From: Candidatus Cloacimonadota bacterium
GTDB lineage: Bacteria; Cloacimonadota; Cloacimonadia; Cloacimonadales; Cloacimonadaceae
DNA: 9,904 nt
Assembly: GCA_027318525.1 (NCBI GenBank)
Contig: DAHVPA010000058.1
Span: forward strand, 1 to 9,904
Direction of reading: 5' to 3'
Part shown: piece by piece, positions 1 to 7,295 of the stretch
Numbering within the stretch: the first letter of the stretch is position 1
How the letters are laid out: every line of letters starts with the position of its first letter
The notes under the pieces: generated by a model
What the model was told of the DNA's origin: nothing
What the model saw: only the letters and a program-made list of their open reading frames with translations
Databases searched by the model: none
Made by a program: the position numbers and the translations under genes

Positions 1-464
1 TCCTGAGCTATCGTACGCATGGCTTTTAAACCATCAATAGTTGCCTTTACAACGTTGCACGGCGTGTTTGAACCCAGAGATTTGCATAGGATGTTTTCAA
101 TGCCTGCCACTTCGAAGATAGCACGAGCTGTTCCACCGGCTATGACACCTGTTCCTTCTGAAGCAGGTTTAATCATCACGCGGCTGGCTCCATAGCGAGA
201 TACTATTTCATGCGGGATTGTTCCCTTAACGATAGGAATCTCAAACATAGATTTGGTAGCCTTTTCCTTGGCTTTGCGGATGGCATCAACGATTTCGTTG
301 GCTTTGCCTGAACCTACTCCGACTTTGCCTTTCTTGTCACCGACTACTACAATTGCACTAAAGCTGAAATTACGTCCGCCTTTTACCACTTTGGCAACGC
401 GTTTGGTCTCTATTATCTTTTCAAGCAGTTTTTCTTCTTCGAAGTTATTATGTTCGTAATTCAT
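1..464 (-). CDS. rpsE: 30S ribosomal protein S5, C-terminus cut by window edge
   Basis: S5 is a small-subunit protein near the decoding site, needed for accurate translation and helicase-like unwinding of mRNA at the entry channel. Translating the minus strand from 464 gives 154 residues with no stop. The first domain carries the double-stranded-RNA-binding signature VVKGGRNFSF (residues 26-35) and VVVGDKKGKVGVG (39-51), where spectinomycin-resistance changes map in other bacteria. The second domain ends with GSNTPCNVVKATIDGL (131-146). The family is about 165 residues, so roughly ten are missing beyond position 1. Three consecutive ATG codons occur (470, 467, 464). The last lies 6 nt after GGGAG (471-475), normal spacing, so I chose it. 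The rplR stop is 11 nt upstream. secY and other spc genes would be expected next, outside the window. Confidence 0.97.
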   Translation of the reverse strand, partial: MNYEHNNFEEEKLLEKIIETKRVAKVVKGGRNFSFSAIVVVGDKKGKVGVGSGKANEIVDAIRKAKEKATKSMFEIPIVKGTIPHEIVSRYGASRVMIKPASEGTGVIAGGTARAIFEVAGIENILCKSLGSNTPCNVVKATIDGLKAMRTIAQ

Positions 465-475
465 CATCATCTCCC

Positions 476-847
476 TTAAAAGACCAAACCAGCTTTTCTG
501 GCGCCATCTGCCAAAGCTTTGATTCTACCGTGATACTTGTATCCGGCACGGTCAAAAGCCACATTGGTTATGCCACTAGACAGAGCTTTTTCGCCAAGTT
601 TCTGACCAATCTCAAAACTGATTTCGGTTTTCTTCTTTCCCTGTTCGGCTGTGAAACCTTTGGCTATTGATGACATGGCACATATTGTTTGTCCTTTGTC
701 GTCATCAACTATCTGGGCATAAATATGTTTCAAACTGCGAAAAACCACCAGTCTGGGACGGCTTGCAGTTCCTCTTAAATGCTTGCGGATGGCAGCTCTG
801 CGGCGTGCACGTTTTCTGTTTTTTATTTCATAACTGTTCTTAACCAT
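476..847 (-). CDS. rplR: 50S ribosomal protein L18
   Basis: L18 binds 5S rRNA together with L5 and anchors it in the central protuberance of the large subunit. The 123-residue product has the expected very basic N-terminus (RKRARRRAAIRKHLRG, residues 11-26), then RPRLVVFRSLKHIYAQ (30-45) and the C-terminal family signature FDRAGYKYHGRIKALADG (98-115). Length is close to that of other bacterial L18 (about 117-122). The start is supported by AAGGAG seven nt upstream; that Shine-Dalgarno begins inside the TAA stop of rplF, leaving an 11-nt gap. No oddities are seen. Confidence 0.97.
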   Translation of the reverse strand: MVKNSYEIKNRKRARRRAAIRKHLRGTASRPRLVVFRSLKHIYAQIVDDDKGQTICAMSSIAKGFTAEQGKKKTEISFEIGQKLGEKALSSGITNVAFDRAGYKYHGRIKALADGARKAGLVF

Positions 848-858
848 GCTGCTTCTCC

Positions 859-1431
859 TTATTTAGATCCGGCTTTACCAGCTTTTATCACCACTCTTTC
901 GTCGTGGTAACGAACGCCTTTACCCTTGTAGTTTTCGGGAGGACGCACTTCTCTGACTTCGGCTGAAAACTGACCAACCATATGCCGGTCTATGCCCTTG
1001 ATACGGATTATGCTTTGAAGATCTGCTTTGGTACCTTTTGAGCGGGGTACTGCCTCTGCTTCAACCGTTAATCCTTTGGGCACCAAAAGCATGACATCGT
1101 GTGAATAACCCAGGGACAGTTTTAACCAGGGACCTATCTTTTCAGCTGAATAACCGGTTCCGATTACATGCAGTATCTTCTCAAATCCGACACTCACTCC
1201 GGTGATCATATTTTGAATAAGAGCTCTGCTTAAGCCATGCACTGCCCTCATTTGTTTACTGTCATCAACTCTTTTTACATGAAGGACACCCTCAACATTC
1301 TCAATGCTGATACCGGGCATCAGATTATACTCCAAAGTGCCCAAAGCGCCTTTAACTGTAAGATGGTTATCCTTGAGTTCATAATTGACTCCGGAAGGAA
1401 GCTTTATCGGTAATTTACCTACTCTTGACAT
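859..1431 (-). CDS. rplF: 50S ribosomal protein L6
   Basis: L6 binds helix 97 of 23S rRNA near the factor-binding site by the sarcin-ricin loop. The 190-residue product starts MSRVGKLPIKLPSGV, typical of the family, has the two tandem alpha/beta domains, and ends with the diagnostic motif PENYKGKGVRY (residues 165-175). It is about 13 residues longer than E. coli L6. Part of the excess is an insertion around residues 125-141 (EAEAVPRSKGTKADLQS), where E. coli has a shorter link, and part is the C-terminal tail KAGKAGSK. AAGGGAG sits 6 nt before the ATG and 11 nt separate it from the rpsH stop. Confidence 0.97.
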   Translation of the reverse strand: MSRVGKLPIKLPSGVNYELKDNHLTVKGALGTLEYNLMPGISIENVEGVLHVKRVDDSKQMRAVHGLSRALIQNMITGVSVGFEKILHVIGTGYSAEKIGPWLKLSLGYSHDVMLLVPKGLTVEAEAVPRSKGTKADLQSIIRIKGIDRHMVGQFSAEVREVRPPENYKGKGVRYHDERVVIKAGKAGSK

Positions 1432-1442
1432 GATTTACTCCC

Positions 1443-1856
1443 TTACCAGACCTTGCAGATATATTCACCACCCACCCGCTTGATTCTGGCGTCACGGTCT
1501 GCCATGACTCCCAGGCTGGTGGATATGATGGCGCATCCGGTATTATTATACACGGATGGCAGGTTATCTGCTTTAACATATACGCGGCGTCCGGGTTTGG
1601 ACATCTTTTGGATACCCTTGACCACCGGTTCACCGGTATTGGTGTAACGCAGGTTGACGGAAATTCTACGGTAATTGATTTTCTGTTCCTGGTCTTTTTC
1701 AAGAACCTGGTAATTGTTCATGTAGCTTTCTTCCGTCAGTATCTTCACAATGTTTTCCAGCAAACGACTATGGTTGAGTACAACCTGCGTGTGTCCGGCA
1801 CGATATGCATTGCGAATCTTGGTTAATGCATCAGCTATCGGATCGCTTACACTCAT
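1443..1856 (-). CDS. rpsH: 30S ribosomal protein S8
   Basis: S8 is a primary 16S rRNA binder (helix 21) and in E. coli also the translational repressor of the spc operon. The 137 residues begin MSVSDPIADALTKIRNA. The C-terminal half shows the family motifs KPGRRVY (87-93), ISTSLGVMADRDAR (111-124) and GGEYICKVW (129-137). In E. coli the repressor site lies at the rplE start. I did not find an obvious copy of the helix-21-like structure here, so autoregulation by S8 is only a possibility. The 30-nt gap from rpsN is the longest between any two genes of the cluster. AAGGAG is 6 nt before the ATG. Confidence 0.97.
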   Translation of the reverse strand: MSVSDPIADALTKIRNAYRAGHTQVVLNHSRLLENIVKILTEESYMNNYQVLEKDQEQKINYRRISVNLRYTNTGEPVVKGIQKMSKPGRRVYVKADNLPSVYNNTGCAIISTSLGVMADRDARIKRVGGEYICKVW

Positions 1857-1886
1857 TCTATTCTCCTTGTATTGGGGATGTCTTTT

Positions 1887-2072
1887 TTACCAGCTTGCCC
1901 TGGTTACACCGGGGATCTGCCCGTTGGAAGCATATTTGCGGAAGCACAGACGGCACATGCCGAAAGTGCGCATATAGGCTCTGGGGCGCCCGCAGATCAG
2001 GCAGCGGTTATACTTTCTGACCTTAAACTTGGGAACTCGCTGTTGCTTGATTTTTAATGATGTTTTAGCCAA
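1887..2072 (-). CDS. rpsN: 30S ribosomal protein S14, zinc-binding (type Z)
   Basis: S14 helps assemble the head of the small subunit, contacting S3 and S10. Reading from a TTG codon at 2072 gives 61 residues, exactly the length of zinc-type S14, starting MAKTSLKIKQQ. A zinc ribbon is formed by Cys24, Cys27, Cys40 and Cys43 (CLICG...CRLC), and the protein ends GVTRASW as usual. The start is TTG, not ATG: it is preceded by AAGGAGT with a 5-nt spacer, and the N-terminus aligns with the family. A longer in-frame reading begins inside rplE and has no family support upstream of the TTG. Because the zinc ribbon is intact, this is the C+ form; a zinc-independent paralogue could exist elsewhere in the genome. 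Confidence 0.95.
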   Translation of the reverse strand: MAKTSLKIKQQRVPKFKVRKYNRCLICGRPRAYMRTFGMCRLCFRKYASNGQIPGVTRASW

Positions 2073-2086
2073 CGCTGACTCCTTTT

Positions 2087-2632
2087 TTATTCGGGTTTCT
2101 GGAAGGGCATGCCGAGTTCTGATAAAAGTTCGCGGCATTCCTCGTCACTGCGGGCAGTTGTTACTATACAAATATTCAGACCGCGGATTGCATCCACTTT
2201 GTCATATTCAATCTCAGGAAATACAGTCTGTTCTTTCAGACCGATGGAATAATTTCCTCTACCGTCAAAAGCCTGGGCTGATATCCCACGAAAATCTCGC
2301 ATCCTTGGCAGCACCACTGATACGAAACGATCCAGAAATTCATACATGACTTCATCTCTCAGCGTCACTTTGCAACCAATCGGCATACCCTGGCGCAGCT
2401 TGAAATTGGATATCGATTTGCGGGCTTTGGTTATGACTGCTTTCCGCCCTGTGATCATCTCCATATCCTTGACTGCATTATCAAGCAATGCTTTGTTTTG
2501 GGTTGCCATGCCAACGCCCATGCTGACTACTATCTTGTTCAACTTGGGAACCTGATTGATGTTCTTATATCCGAATTTCTTGGATAAGGTGGCTTTGACT
2601 TCACTGTTGTATCTTTCTTTAATTCTGTTCAT
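2087..2632 (-). CDS. rplE: 50S ribosomal protein L5
   Basis: L5 binds 5S rRNA with L18, touches the P-site tRNA, and forms a bridge to the small-subunit head. The 181-residue product has family-typical length. Motifs visible are LNKIVVSMGVG (residues 31-41), ITGRKAVITKARKSISNFK (60-78), PRMRDFRGI (109-117) and GLKEQTVFPEIEYDK (131-145). The start follows an AGGGG Shine-Dalgarno with a 5-nt spacer that overlaps the TAG stop of rplX; the gap is 8 nt. rpsN follows 14 nt downstream. Confidence 0.97.
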   Translation of the reverse strand: MNRIKERYNSEVKATLSKKFGYKNINQVPKLNKIVVSMGVGMATQNKALLDNAVKDMEMITGRKAVITKARKSISNFKLRQGMPIGCKVTLRDEVMYEFLDRFVSVVLPRMRDFRGISAQAFDGRGNYSIGLKEQTVFPEIEYDKVDAIRGLNICIVTTARSDEECRELLSELGMPFQKPE

Positions 2633-2640
2633 CTCTACCC

Positions 2641-2955
2641 CTATAACTCATCACCGGATTTCTTGCAAACGCGAATCCGTTTACCTTCACGTTCCACATA
2701 AACTGCTTTGGTTACTGTTCCCAGTTTTTCATTCCAGAGCATTACATTGGAGGCATGCAAAGGGGCTTCCTTATGAATGATGCCGCCCTGTGGATTTCGT
2801 TGTGAGGGCTTGGCATGCTTCTTTATCATGTGCACCTTTTCCACGATAACCTTACCGGTTTTGGGAAAAGCTTTCAGCACGCGTCCTTTGATTCCTCTGT
2901 AGGGTCCGGAAATGACGATTACCATGTCACCTTTCTTTACGTGTAAACCTGCCAT
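2641..2955 (-). CDS. rplX: 50S ribosomal protein L24
   Basis: L24 is an assembly-initiating protein that binds the 5' end of 23S rRNA. From the second of two adjacent ATG codons the product is 104 residues, the same length as in E. coli. A KOW domain covers about residues 6-33 (VKKGDMVIVISGPYRGIKG), followed by the basic HMIKKHAKPSQRNPQGGI segment (42-59) characteristic of the family. ATG ATG occurs at 2958 and 2955. The AGGAGG Shine-Dalgarno is only 2 nt from the first but 5 nt from the second, so I prefer 2955; the alternative merely adds one Met. The Shine-Dalgarno overlaps the rplN stop codon. Confidence 0.96.
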   Translation of the reverse strand: MAGLHVKKGDMVIVISGPYRGIKGRVLKAFPKTGKVIVEKVHMIKKHAKPSQRNPQGGIIHKEAPLHASNVMLWNEKLGTVTKAVYVEREGKRIRVCKKSGDEL

Positions 2956-2964
2956 CATTTCCTC

Positions 2965-3333
2965 CTAAATTACTTCCGGAGCCAAAGATACGATCTTCGT
3001 GAACGCATGCTCACGCAGTTCTCTGGCTACCGGCCCAAAGATACGGGTGCCTTTGGGTTCGAGCTTATCGTCTATAATCACGGCTGCATTATCTTCAAAT
3101 CGGATATAGGATCCATCCTGACGGCGTACTTCTTTAGCAACACGCACGATCACAGCTTTCTCCACTGTCCCCTTTTTTATCTTGCCGCCGGGTGTGGCTG
3201 ATTTGATTGCCACTACTATGATGTCTCCCAAGGAGGCATATTTGCTCCTGGTTCCACCCAATACTTTGATACACTGGGCTTTCTTGGCACCGGAATTGTC
3301 GGCGATATTCAATATGGTTTGTGCTTGAATCAT
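2965..3333 (-). CDS. rplN: 50S ribosomal protein L14
   Basis: L14 sits at the subunit interface, contacts 16S rRNA helix 14 (bridge B8), and is the docking site of the silencing factor RsfS. The 122 residues match the family length exactly. Signatures are ADNSGAK (11-17), GDIIVVAIK (36-44), RFEDNAAVII (78-87) and GTRIFGPVARELR (95-107). AGGTG lies 5 nt before the ATG and overlaps the rpsQ stop; the gap is 8 nt. This is one of the most conserved proteins in the set and nothing is unusual in it. Confidence 0.98.
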   Translation of the reverse strand: MIQAQTILNIADNSGAKKAQCIKVLGGTRSKYASLGDIIVVAIKSATPGGKIKKGTVEKAVIVRVAKEVRRQDGSYIRFEDNAAVIIDDKLEPKGTRIFGPVARELREHAFTKIVSLAPEVI

Positions 3334-3341
3334 CCTTTCAC

Positions 3342-3596
3342 CTATTTCCTTCTCTCAACAATTTTGTGCAGAATCCAGCGTTTACGCGCACTCATCGGAC
3401 GATATTCAGCTATCTGGACAATGTCACCTTCATGCGCTTCGTTGTTCTCATCATGGGCCATAAATTTCTTGTGGCGACGCACTGTCTTCTTATAAAGTGG
3501 ATGAATAAACTGACGTTCCACTTTGACAACAATGGTCTTTTCATTCTTGTCGCTTACCACTATGCCCTGGTTTATCTTTTTTCTGTTACCCAGCAT
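3342..3596 (-). CDS. rpsQ: 30S ribosomal protein S17
   Basis: S17 is an early-binding OB-fold protein in the small-subunit body. The product has 84 residues, as in E. coli. The OB core is recognisable from GIVVSDKNEKTIVVKVER (11-28), and the family signature GDIVQIAEYRPMSARKRW occupies residues 57-74. The start ATG lies two nt after the rpmC TAA. The GAGGT Shine-Dalgarno is inside the end of rpmC, which suggests translational coupling with L29. Confidence 0.97.
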   Translation of the reverse strand: MLGNRKKINQGIVVSDKNEKTIVVKVERQFIHPLYKKTVRRHKKFMAHDENNEAHEGDIVQIAEYRPMSARKRWILHKIVERRK

Positions 3597-3598
3597 GT

Positions 3599-3793
3599 TT
3601 ACCTCACCGTCTGCTTTTCTTTCATAATGGTAAGCACACGGGCTATATCCCTTCTTACCAATTTGATTCTGTCCACTTTATCCAGAAGATTCTTGGCTTT
3701 CTGGAAACGCAGGTTGAACATTTCGGTGCGCAGTTCTTCCAGCTTGTGGTTTAGTTCGGGAATACTCAATTCACGAATTTCGGAAGCTTTCAT
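3599..3793 (-). CDS. rpmC: 50S ribosomal protein L29
   Basis: L29 is a small helical protein near the polypeptide exit, beside L23, where it forms part of the docking surface for trigger factor and SRP. The 64 residues show the two-helix pattern MKASEIRELSIPEL (1-14) and LRTEMFNLRFQKA (21-33), then the signature IKLVRRDIARV (43-53). The start overlaps the rplP stop as ATGA (4 nt shared), with GGAG 7 nt upstream inside rplP, so the two are probably translationally coupled. Confidence 0.96.
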   Translation of the reverse strand: MKASEIRELSIPELNHKLEELRTEMFNLRFQKAKNLLDKVDRIKLVRRDIARVLTIMKEKQTVR

Positions 3794-4209
3794 ATTTCCA
3801 CTCCTTCACGGCCTATGAAGCGGGTCTTGATGGGAAGTTTGTGGGCTGCCAGAAGCATGGCTTCCTTAGCTGTTTTCAAATCCACACCTTCCAATTCGAA
3901 CAGAATCCTACCCGGCTGAACTACTGCCACCCAGTATTCAGGAGCGCCCTTACCTTTTCCCATGCGGGTTTCGGCTGGCTTCTTGGTTACCGGCTTATCG
4001 GGGAATATTCTGATCCAGACCTTGCCTATGCGTTTCATATGACGCGTGATTGCTATACGGGCAGCTTCAATCTGACGGCTGGTAAGCCAGGCATCTTCCA
4101 GAGCGATTAAGCCATAATCGCCAAAGTTGATTTCTGAACCTGTCCAGGCCAAACCACTTCGTTTGCCCTTCATCTGTTTGCGATATTTAATCTTTTTTGG
4201 TGCTAACAT
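3790..4209 (-). CDS. rplP: 50S ribosomal protein L16
   Basis: L16 organises the A-site region of the large subunit and positions aminoacyl-tRNA. The product has 139 residues (136 in E. coli), starting MLAPKKIKYRK. Motifs include LTSRQIEAARIAITRHMKR (42-60), WIRIFPDKPVTKKP (65-78), RMGKGKGAPEYWVA (82-95) and KLPIKTRF at the C-terminus. Arg82 corresponds to E. coli Arg81, the residue hydroxylated by YcfD there; whether this organism has that enzyme cannot be told. The likely Shine-Dalgarno is GGAG 9 nt upstream; a closer GAGG is only 2 nt from the ATG. Confidence 0.97.
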   Translation of the reverse strand: MLAPKKIKYRKQMKGKRSGLAWTGSEINFGDYGLIALEDAWLTSRQIEAARIAITRHMKRIGKVWIRIFPDKPVTKKPAETRMGKGKGAPEYWVAVVQPGRILFELEGVDLKTAKEAMLLAAHKLPIKTRFIGREGVEI

Positions 4210-4222
4210 TTCCTCAGTCTCC

Positions 4223-4870
4223 TTAGTTCAGGATATCGCCTTTGTAAATCCACACCTTGATGCCGATGACGCCATATGTAGTATTGGCTTCCGTCAGCAT
4301 ATAATTGATGTCGGCACGGATTGTGTGCAGGGGCGTTCTGCCCTGTTTGTAGCGCTCGGTCCTGGCGATTTCAGCTCCGCCCAAACGTCCCGAGACCTGA
4401 ACCTTTACTCCCAGCGCACCTTCTTTCATCACGTTGCGCATAGCCATTTTCATAGCACGGCGGAAAGATACGCGCTGTTCCAGCTGGCGGGATATTTCCT
4501 GTCCTACCAGACTGGCATCCAACCACATCTTTTCGATTTCTTGAATGTTGATGGAAACGGTGATGGGAGTGGGTCTGTTTTTATTAATGAGGACATTCAG
4601 CTCATTACGCAGTTTGTCAATGTCCTCGCCTTTTTTGCCAATGACCATTCCGGGTCTGGCGGTATAAATATCAATAATAATGGAATTGGTTTTCCGGAAT
4701 ATCTTCACCAAAGAGATCATCTTGTCCGAAAGTCTCTTGTGGATGTATTTCCTGATCTTGATATCTTCCTGAAGGGATTCCACATAGTTCTGACCCTGGG
4801 CAAACCAAACTGATTCTGTTTCCTGGTTGATGCCGAGTCTAAACAGGGTTGGATGTATTTTCTGTCCCAA
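4223..4870 (-). CDS. rpsC: 30S ribosomal protein S3 (TTG start)
   Basis: S3 lines the mRNA entry tunnel with S4 and S5. The 215 residues begin MGQKIHPTLFRLGI, the normal S3 N-terminus, and contain a type II KH domain with its GxxG loop GKKG at 78-81. The second domain carries SGRLGGAEIARTERYKQG (159-176) and PLHTIRADINYM (180-191). It is about 18 residues shorter than E. coli S3, lacking much of the variable C-terminal tail. The initiation codon is TTG (4870-4868), supported by AGGAGG with a 6-nt spacer and by exact agreement of the protein start with the family. The rplV stop lies 10 nt upstream. Confidence 0.97.
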   Translation of the reverse strand: MGQKIHPTLFRLGINQETESVWFAQGQNYVESLQEDIKIRKYIHKRLSDKMISLVKIFRKTNSIIIDIYTARPGMVIGKKGEDIDKLRNELNVLINKNRPTPITVSINIQEIEKMWLDASLVGQEISRQLEQRVSFRRAMKMAMRNVMKEGALGVKVQVSGRLGGAEIARTERYKQGRTPLHTIRADINYMLTEANTTYGVIGIKVWIYKGDILN

Positions 4871-4880
4871 GTGTATCCTC

Positions 4881-5219
4881 CTATTCGATGTTCTTCAGCT
4901 CAAGGGAGATATGGCATGTCTGTTTGCGAATCAGAAATGCTCTTCCCTGGGCTCTGGGCATATAACGTTTCATAACTGGACCGGCATCTGCCACTGCTTT
5001 GGTGACAAATACCTGATTCATATCAAGCTTAGGATCCTTGATATGCGCGTTGGCAACAGCGGAGGCAAGCAGCTTGCCGATATTGATAGAGGCTCTCTTG
5101 CGCGACATCTTGAGGATGTTCTGAGCTTCCGTCACACGCTTGTTGCGTATCTGGTCAAGAACCAGACGCGCCTTGCGGGCTGATCCGCGGGCAAAACGAA
5201 GAGTTGCTTTAGCTTCCAT
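4881..5219 (-). CDS. rplV: 50S ribosomal protein L22
   Basis: L22 spans the large subunit and its beta-hairpin lines the narrow part of the peptide exit tunnel. From the second of two adjacent ATG codons it is 112 residues (110 in E. coli). It begins MEAKATLRFARGSARKARLV, as expected. The tunnel hairpin is MKRYMPRAQGRA (83-94); the MKR triplet is the one deleted in macrolide-resistant E. coli and is intact here. ATGs occur at 5222 and 5219. AGGAG is 3 nt from the first and 6 nt from the second, so 5219 is preferred. The Shine-Dalgarno overlaps the rpsS TAG stop. Confidence 0.96.
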   Translation of the reverse strand: MEAKATLRFARGSARKARLVLDQIRNKRVTEAQNILKMSRKRASINIGKLLASAVANAHIKDPKLDMNQVFVTKAVADAGPVMKRYMPRAQGRAFLIRKQTCHISLELKNIE

Positions 5220-5228
5220 CATTTACTC

Positions 5229-5510
5229 CTATTTGGTTGCAACAACCTTTTTCTTCTCTTTGTGACCGCGGTAGGTGCGTGTGGGTGAAAACTCGCCCAG
5301 CTTGTGTCCAACCATATTTTCGGTTACATAGACCGGTACGAACTTATGTCCGTTATGAACGGCAAAAGTGTGCCCGATGAAGTCAGGAAGTATGGTCGAA
5401 CGTCTCGACCACGTCTTAATCACGGTTTTTTTATTATCCTGGTTTAAAACATCGACTTTCTTCTGGAGGTGTCCGTCAACAAAGGGTCCTTTTTTAATTG
5501 ATCTTGCCAT
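5229..5510 (-). CDS. rpsS: 30S ribosomal protein S19
   Basis: S19 forms a complex with S13 in the small-subunit head and contacts A- and P-site tRNAs. The 93 residues start MARSIKKGPFVD and include the signature RRSTILPDFIGHTFAVHNG (36-54) and KLGEFSPTRTYRGH (70-83). The start is preceded by AAAGGAGG with a 5-nt spacer, one of the strongest Shine-Dalgarno sequences in the window, lying right after the rplB TAA. It is typical in length and sequence. Confidence 0.97.
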   Translation of the reverse strand: MARSIKKGPFVDGHLQKKVDVLNQDNKKTVIKTWSRRSTILPDFIGHTFAVHNGHKFVPVYVTENMVGHKLGEFSPTRTYRGHKEKKKVVATK

Positions 5511-5521
5511 TTCCGCCTCCT

Positions 5522-6355
5522 TTATTTCTTCTTATCAGACTTAACGATGTATTTATCTGAGTACTTTTTGCGTTTGCGGGTCTTTCCGCCCTTGGCTGGT
5601 TTGCCCCAAGGTGATACAGGATGACGTCCGCCGGATGATTTTCCTTCACCGCCACCCATGGGGTGGTCGACGGGATTCATGACGACGCCGCGCACTGTGG
5701 GCCGGATTCCCAACCAACGTTTGCGTCCGGCTTTGCCAAGCTGAATCAGGTTATGGTCGCCATTGCTGACCTGACCGATAGTGGCGAGGCATTCCTTGCG
5801 GATGAGGTGCACATCATTGGAAGGCATCTTGATATGAACATAATTGCCGTCTTTTGCCACGACCTGACCATAGGTCCCGGCACTGCGTGCAATTTGCCCA
5901 CCCTTACCTGATTTGAGCTCAATATTGTGCACAAATGAACCGAGGGGAATCCGTTCCAGAGGCATGGTATTGCCCACGGAGATTTCCACGGAGTTCAATC
6001 CCGACAACACCTTGTCTCCGACCTTCAAACCATCAGGTGCCAGTATATAGCGCTTTTCGCCGTCCACATAGTGGAGCAGGGCTATTCTGGCTGTGCGGTT
6101 TGGATCGTATTCAATGGTCGCAACTTTGGCGGGAATGTCAAATTTGTTGCGTTTGAAATCTATTATTCTGTAGTGGCGACGATGTCCACCGCCTCTATGG
6201 CGGCATGTGATGCGTCCCGTATTATTACGTCCGGCTGTTTTACGAACCGGCAGCAGCAGTGATTTTTCCGGCTTGTCGGTCGTAATCTCGGTAAAGGTAT
6301 AGCCGGTGCGGAACCGCATGGAAGGAGTGATGGGTTTGTATTTTTTTACTGGCAT
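5522..6355 (-). CDS. rplB: 50S ribosomal protein L2
   Basis: L2 is essential for subunit association and peptidyl-transferase activity. The product has 277 residues (273 in E. coli), with the N-terminal RNA-binding domain containing GRITCRHRGGGHRRHYR (47-63) and the C-terminal domain containing GVVMNPVDHPMGGGEG (223-238). His231 corresponds to the conserved E. coli His229, which is important for peptide-bond formation. The following residue pair is PM where E. coli has PH, a variant I associate with Bacteroidota and other FCB bacteria. The tail is Lys-rich (SDKYIVKSDKKK). AAGGAG 6 nt upstream overlaps the rplW stop. Confidence 0.98.
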   Translation of the reverse strand: MPVKKYKPITPSMRFRTGYTFTEITTDKPEKSLLLPVRKTAGRNNTGRITCRHRGGGHRRHYRIIDFKRNKFDIPAKVATIEYDPNRTARIALLHYVDGEKRYILAPDGLKVGDKVLSGLNSVEISVGNTMPLERIPLGSFVHNIELKSGKGGQIARSAGTYGQVVAKDGNYVHIKMPSNDVHLIRKECLATIGQVSNGDHNLIQLGKAGRKRWLGIRPTVRGVVMNPVDHPMGGGEGKSSGGRHPVSPWGKPAKGGKTRKRKKYSDKYIVKSDKKK

Positions 6356-6365
6356 TTTCTACTCC

Positions 6366-6653
6366 TTACACTTCAAAATCCGCTATCTTATCACCGGGTT
6401 TCAGGGTGACGATGGCTTTTTTCCAATCAGGACGTTTTCCATTATACTTGCCCAATTTCTTGGGTTTGCCCAGCATGTTGATGGTGTTGACGCTGAGCAC
6501 ACGTACGGAAAATATCTTTTCGATGGCTTTCTTAATTTCCACTTTGTTGGCATTGACGCTTACCTTAAAGGTATAGGCGTTCTGAGCTGCCATTTGCTGT
6601 CCGGATTTTTCCGTGATCAGCGGAGCGATGATTATTTCTCTCATATGGATCAT
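6366..6653 (-). CDS. rplW: 50S ribosomal protein L23
   Basis: L23 is located at the tunnel exit and is the main docking site for trigger factor and SRP. The 95 residues contain IIIAPLITEKS (7-17) and AYTFKVSVNANKVEIKKAIE (26-45), the two recognisable blocks of the family. The start at 6653 overlaps the rplD stop as ATGA and follows the very strong sequence GGAGGAGGT (6663-6671) by 9 nt. An internal ATG at 6644 (MREIII) would also fit the family but has no nearby Shine-Dalgarno, so it is less likely. Confidence 0.96.
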   Translation of the reverse strand: MIHMREIIIAPLITEKSGQQMAAQNAYTFKVSVNANKVEIKKAIEKIFSVRVLSVNTINMLGKPKKLGKYNGKRPDWKKAIVTLKPGDKIADFEV

Positions 6654-7285
6654 GATTTAAATACCTCCTCCACCTTGTTCAGGGCATCCTGAGTCAAAAG
6701 CACATAACTGCTTTTCAGGATTTCATAGGCAAACAGCCCGTCTGCCCTGTCTGTCATTACTTCAGGCAGGTTGGAGAATGATTTTACGGTCGGGATATGG
6801 TGCCCATCTGTCACCAAAAGCTTACGGCCTTTTTCCGGCAGCATCTTTTGCAGAAGCTCCCTGGCTGTTTTGGTGCTTGGTTTGTCAAAAGATAAGGATT
6901 CGATTACGAATACGCGTCCTTCCCTGGCTCTGTCAGTCAAAGCAACTTTCAATGCCATCCGTTTTTTACGCTTGGGAATGGGACGATACCAGTCTTTTGG
7001 CAAAATGGCAAAAGCGCGTCCGCCATGTGTGCGGACTGGCGTTCTGCGTGTTCCCTGACGGGCATTACCGGTGCCTTTTTGCTTAAACAGCTTTTTGGTG
7101 CTGCCCTGAGTCATGGAACGGTTCTTTTTCTGGACTGTGCCCTGCCTCTGATTGGCGCGATACATGGTGATAACTTCATTCAGCAAAGCATTCGGATTAT
7201 TCACGTCCACGTCAAAGATGCTTTCGGGGAGCTCGATTTCGGCAATCTTGTCGCCAAGGCTATTGAATTTTATAGCTTTAACCAT
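6650..7285 (-). CDS. rplD: 50S ribosomal protein L4
   Basis: L4 binds 23S rRNA and its extended loop reaches the tunnel constriction opposite L22. In E. coli it also represses the S10 operon by acting on the leader RNA. The 211 residues (201 in E. coli) carry the extended loop with KQKGTGNARQG (68-78) and THGGRAFAILPKDW (86-99), plus the globular segment KRMALKVALTDRA (108-120). The macrolide-resistance positions in the loop look wild-type. GGGAG is 6 nt before the ATG and the gap to rplC is 10 nt. Whether L4 autoregulates this operon cannot be read from the gene, but the operon has a structured leader (8258-8500). Confidence 0.97.
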   Translation of the reverse strand: MVKAIKFNSLGDKIAEIELPESIFDVDVNNPNALLNEVITMYRANQRQGTVQKKNRSMTQGSTKKLFKQKGTGNARQGTRRTPVRTHGGRAFAILPKDWYRPIPKRKKRMALKVALTDRAREGRVFVIESLSFDKPSTKTARELLQKMLPEKGRKLLVTDGHHIPTVKSFSNLPEVMTDRADGLFAYEILKSSYVLLTQDALNKVEEVFKS

Positions 7286-7295
7286 TGCAGTCTCC

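Noticed and set aside
3321..3818. 165-residue plus-strand open frame across rpsQ and rpmC
   Set aside because: It is antisense to two clearly identified ribosomal genes, with no ribosome-binding site or recognisable domain.
4127..4813. 228-residue plus-strand open frame across rpsC
   Set aside because: It is antisense to an unmistakable S3 gene and resembles no protein; long open antisense frames arise from codon bias in highly expressed genes.
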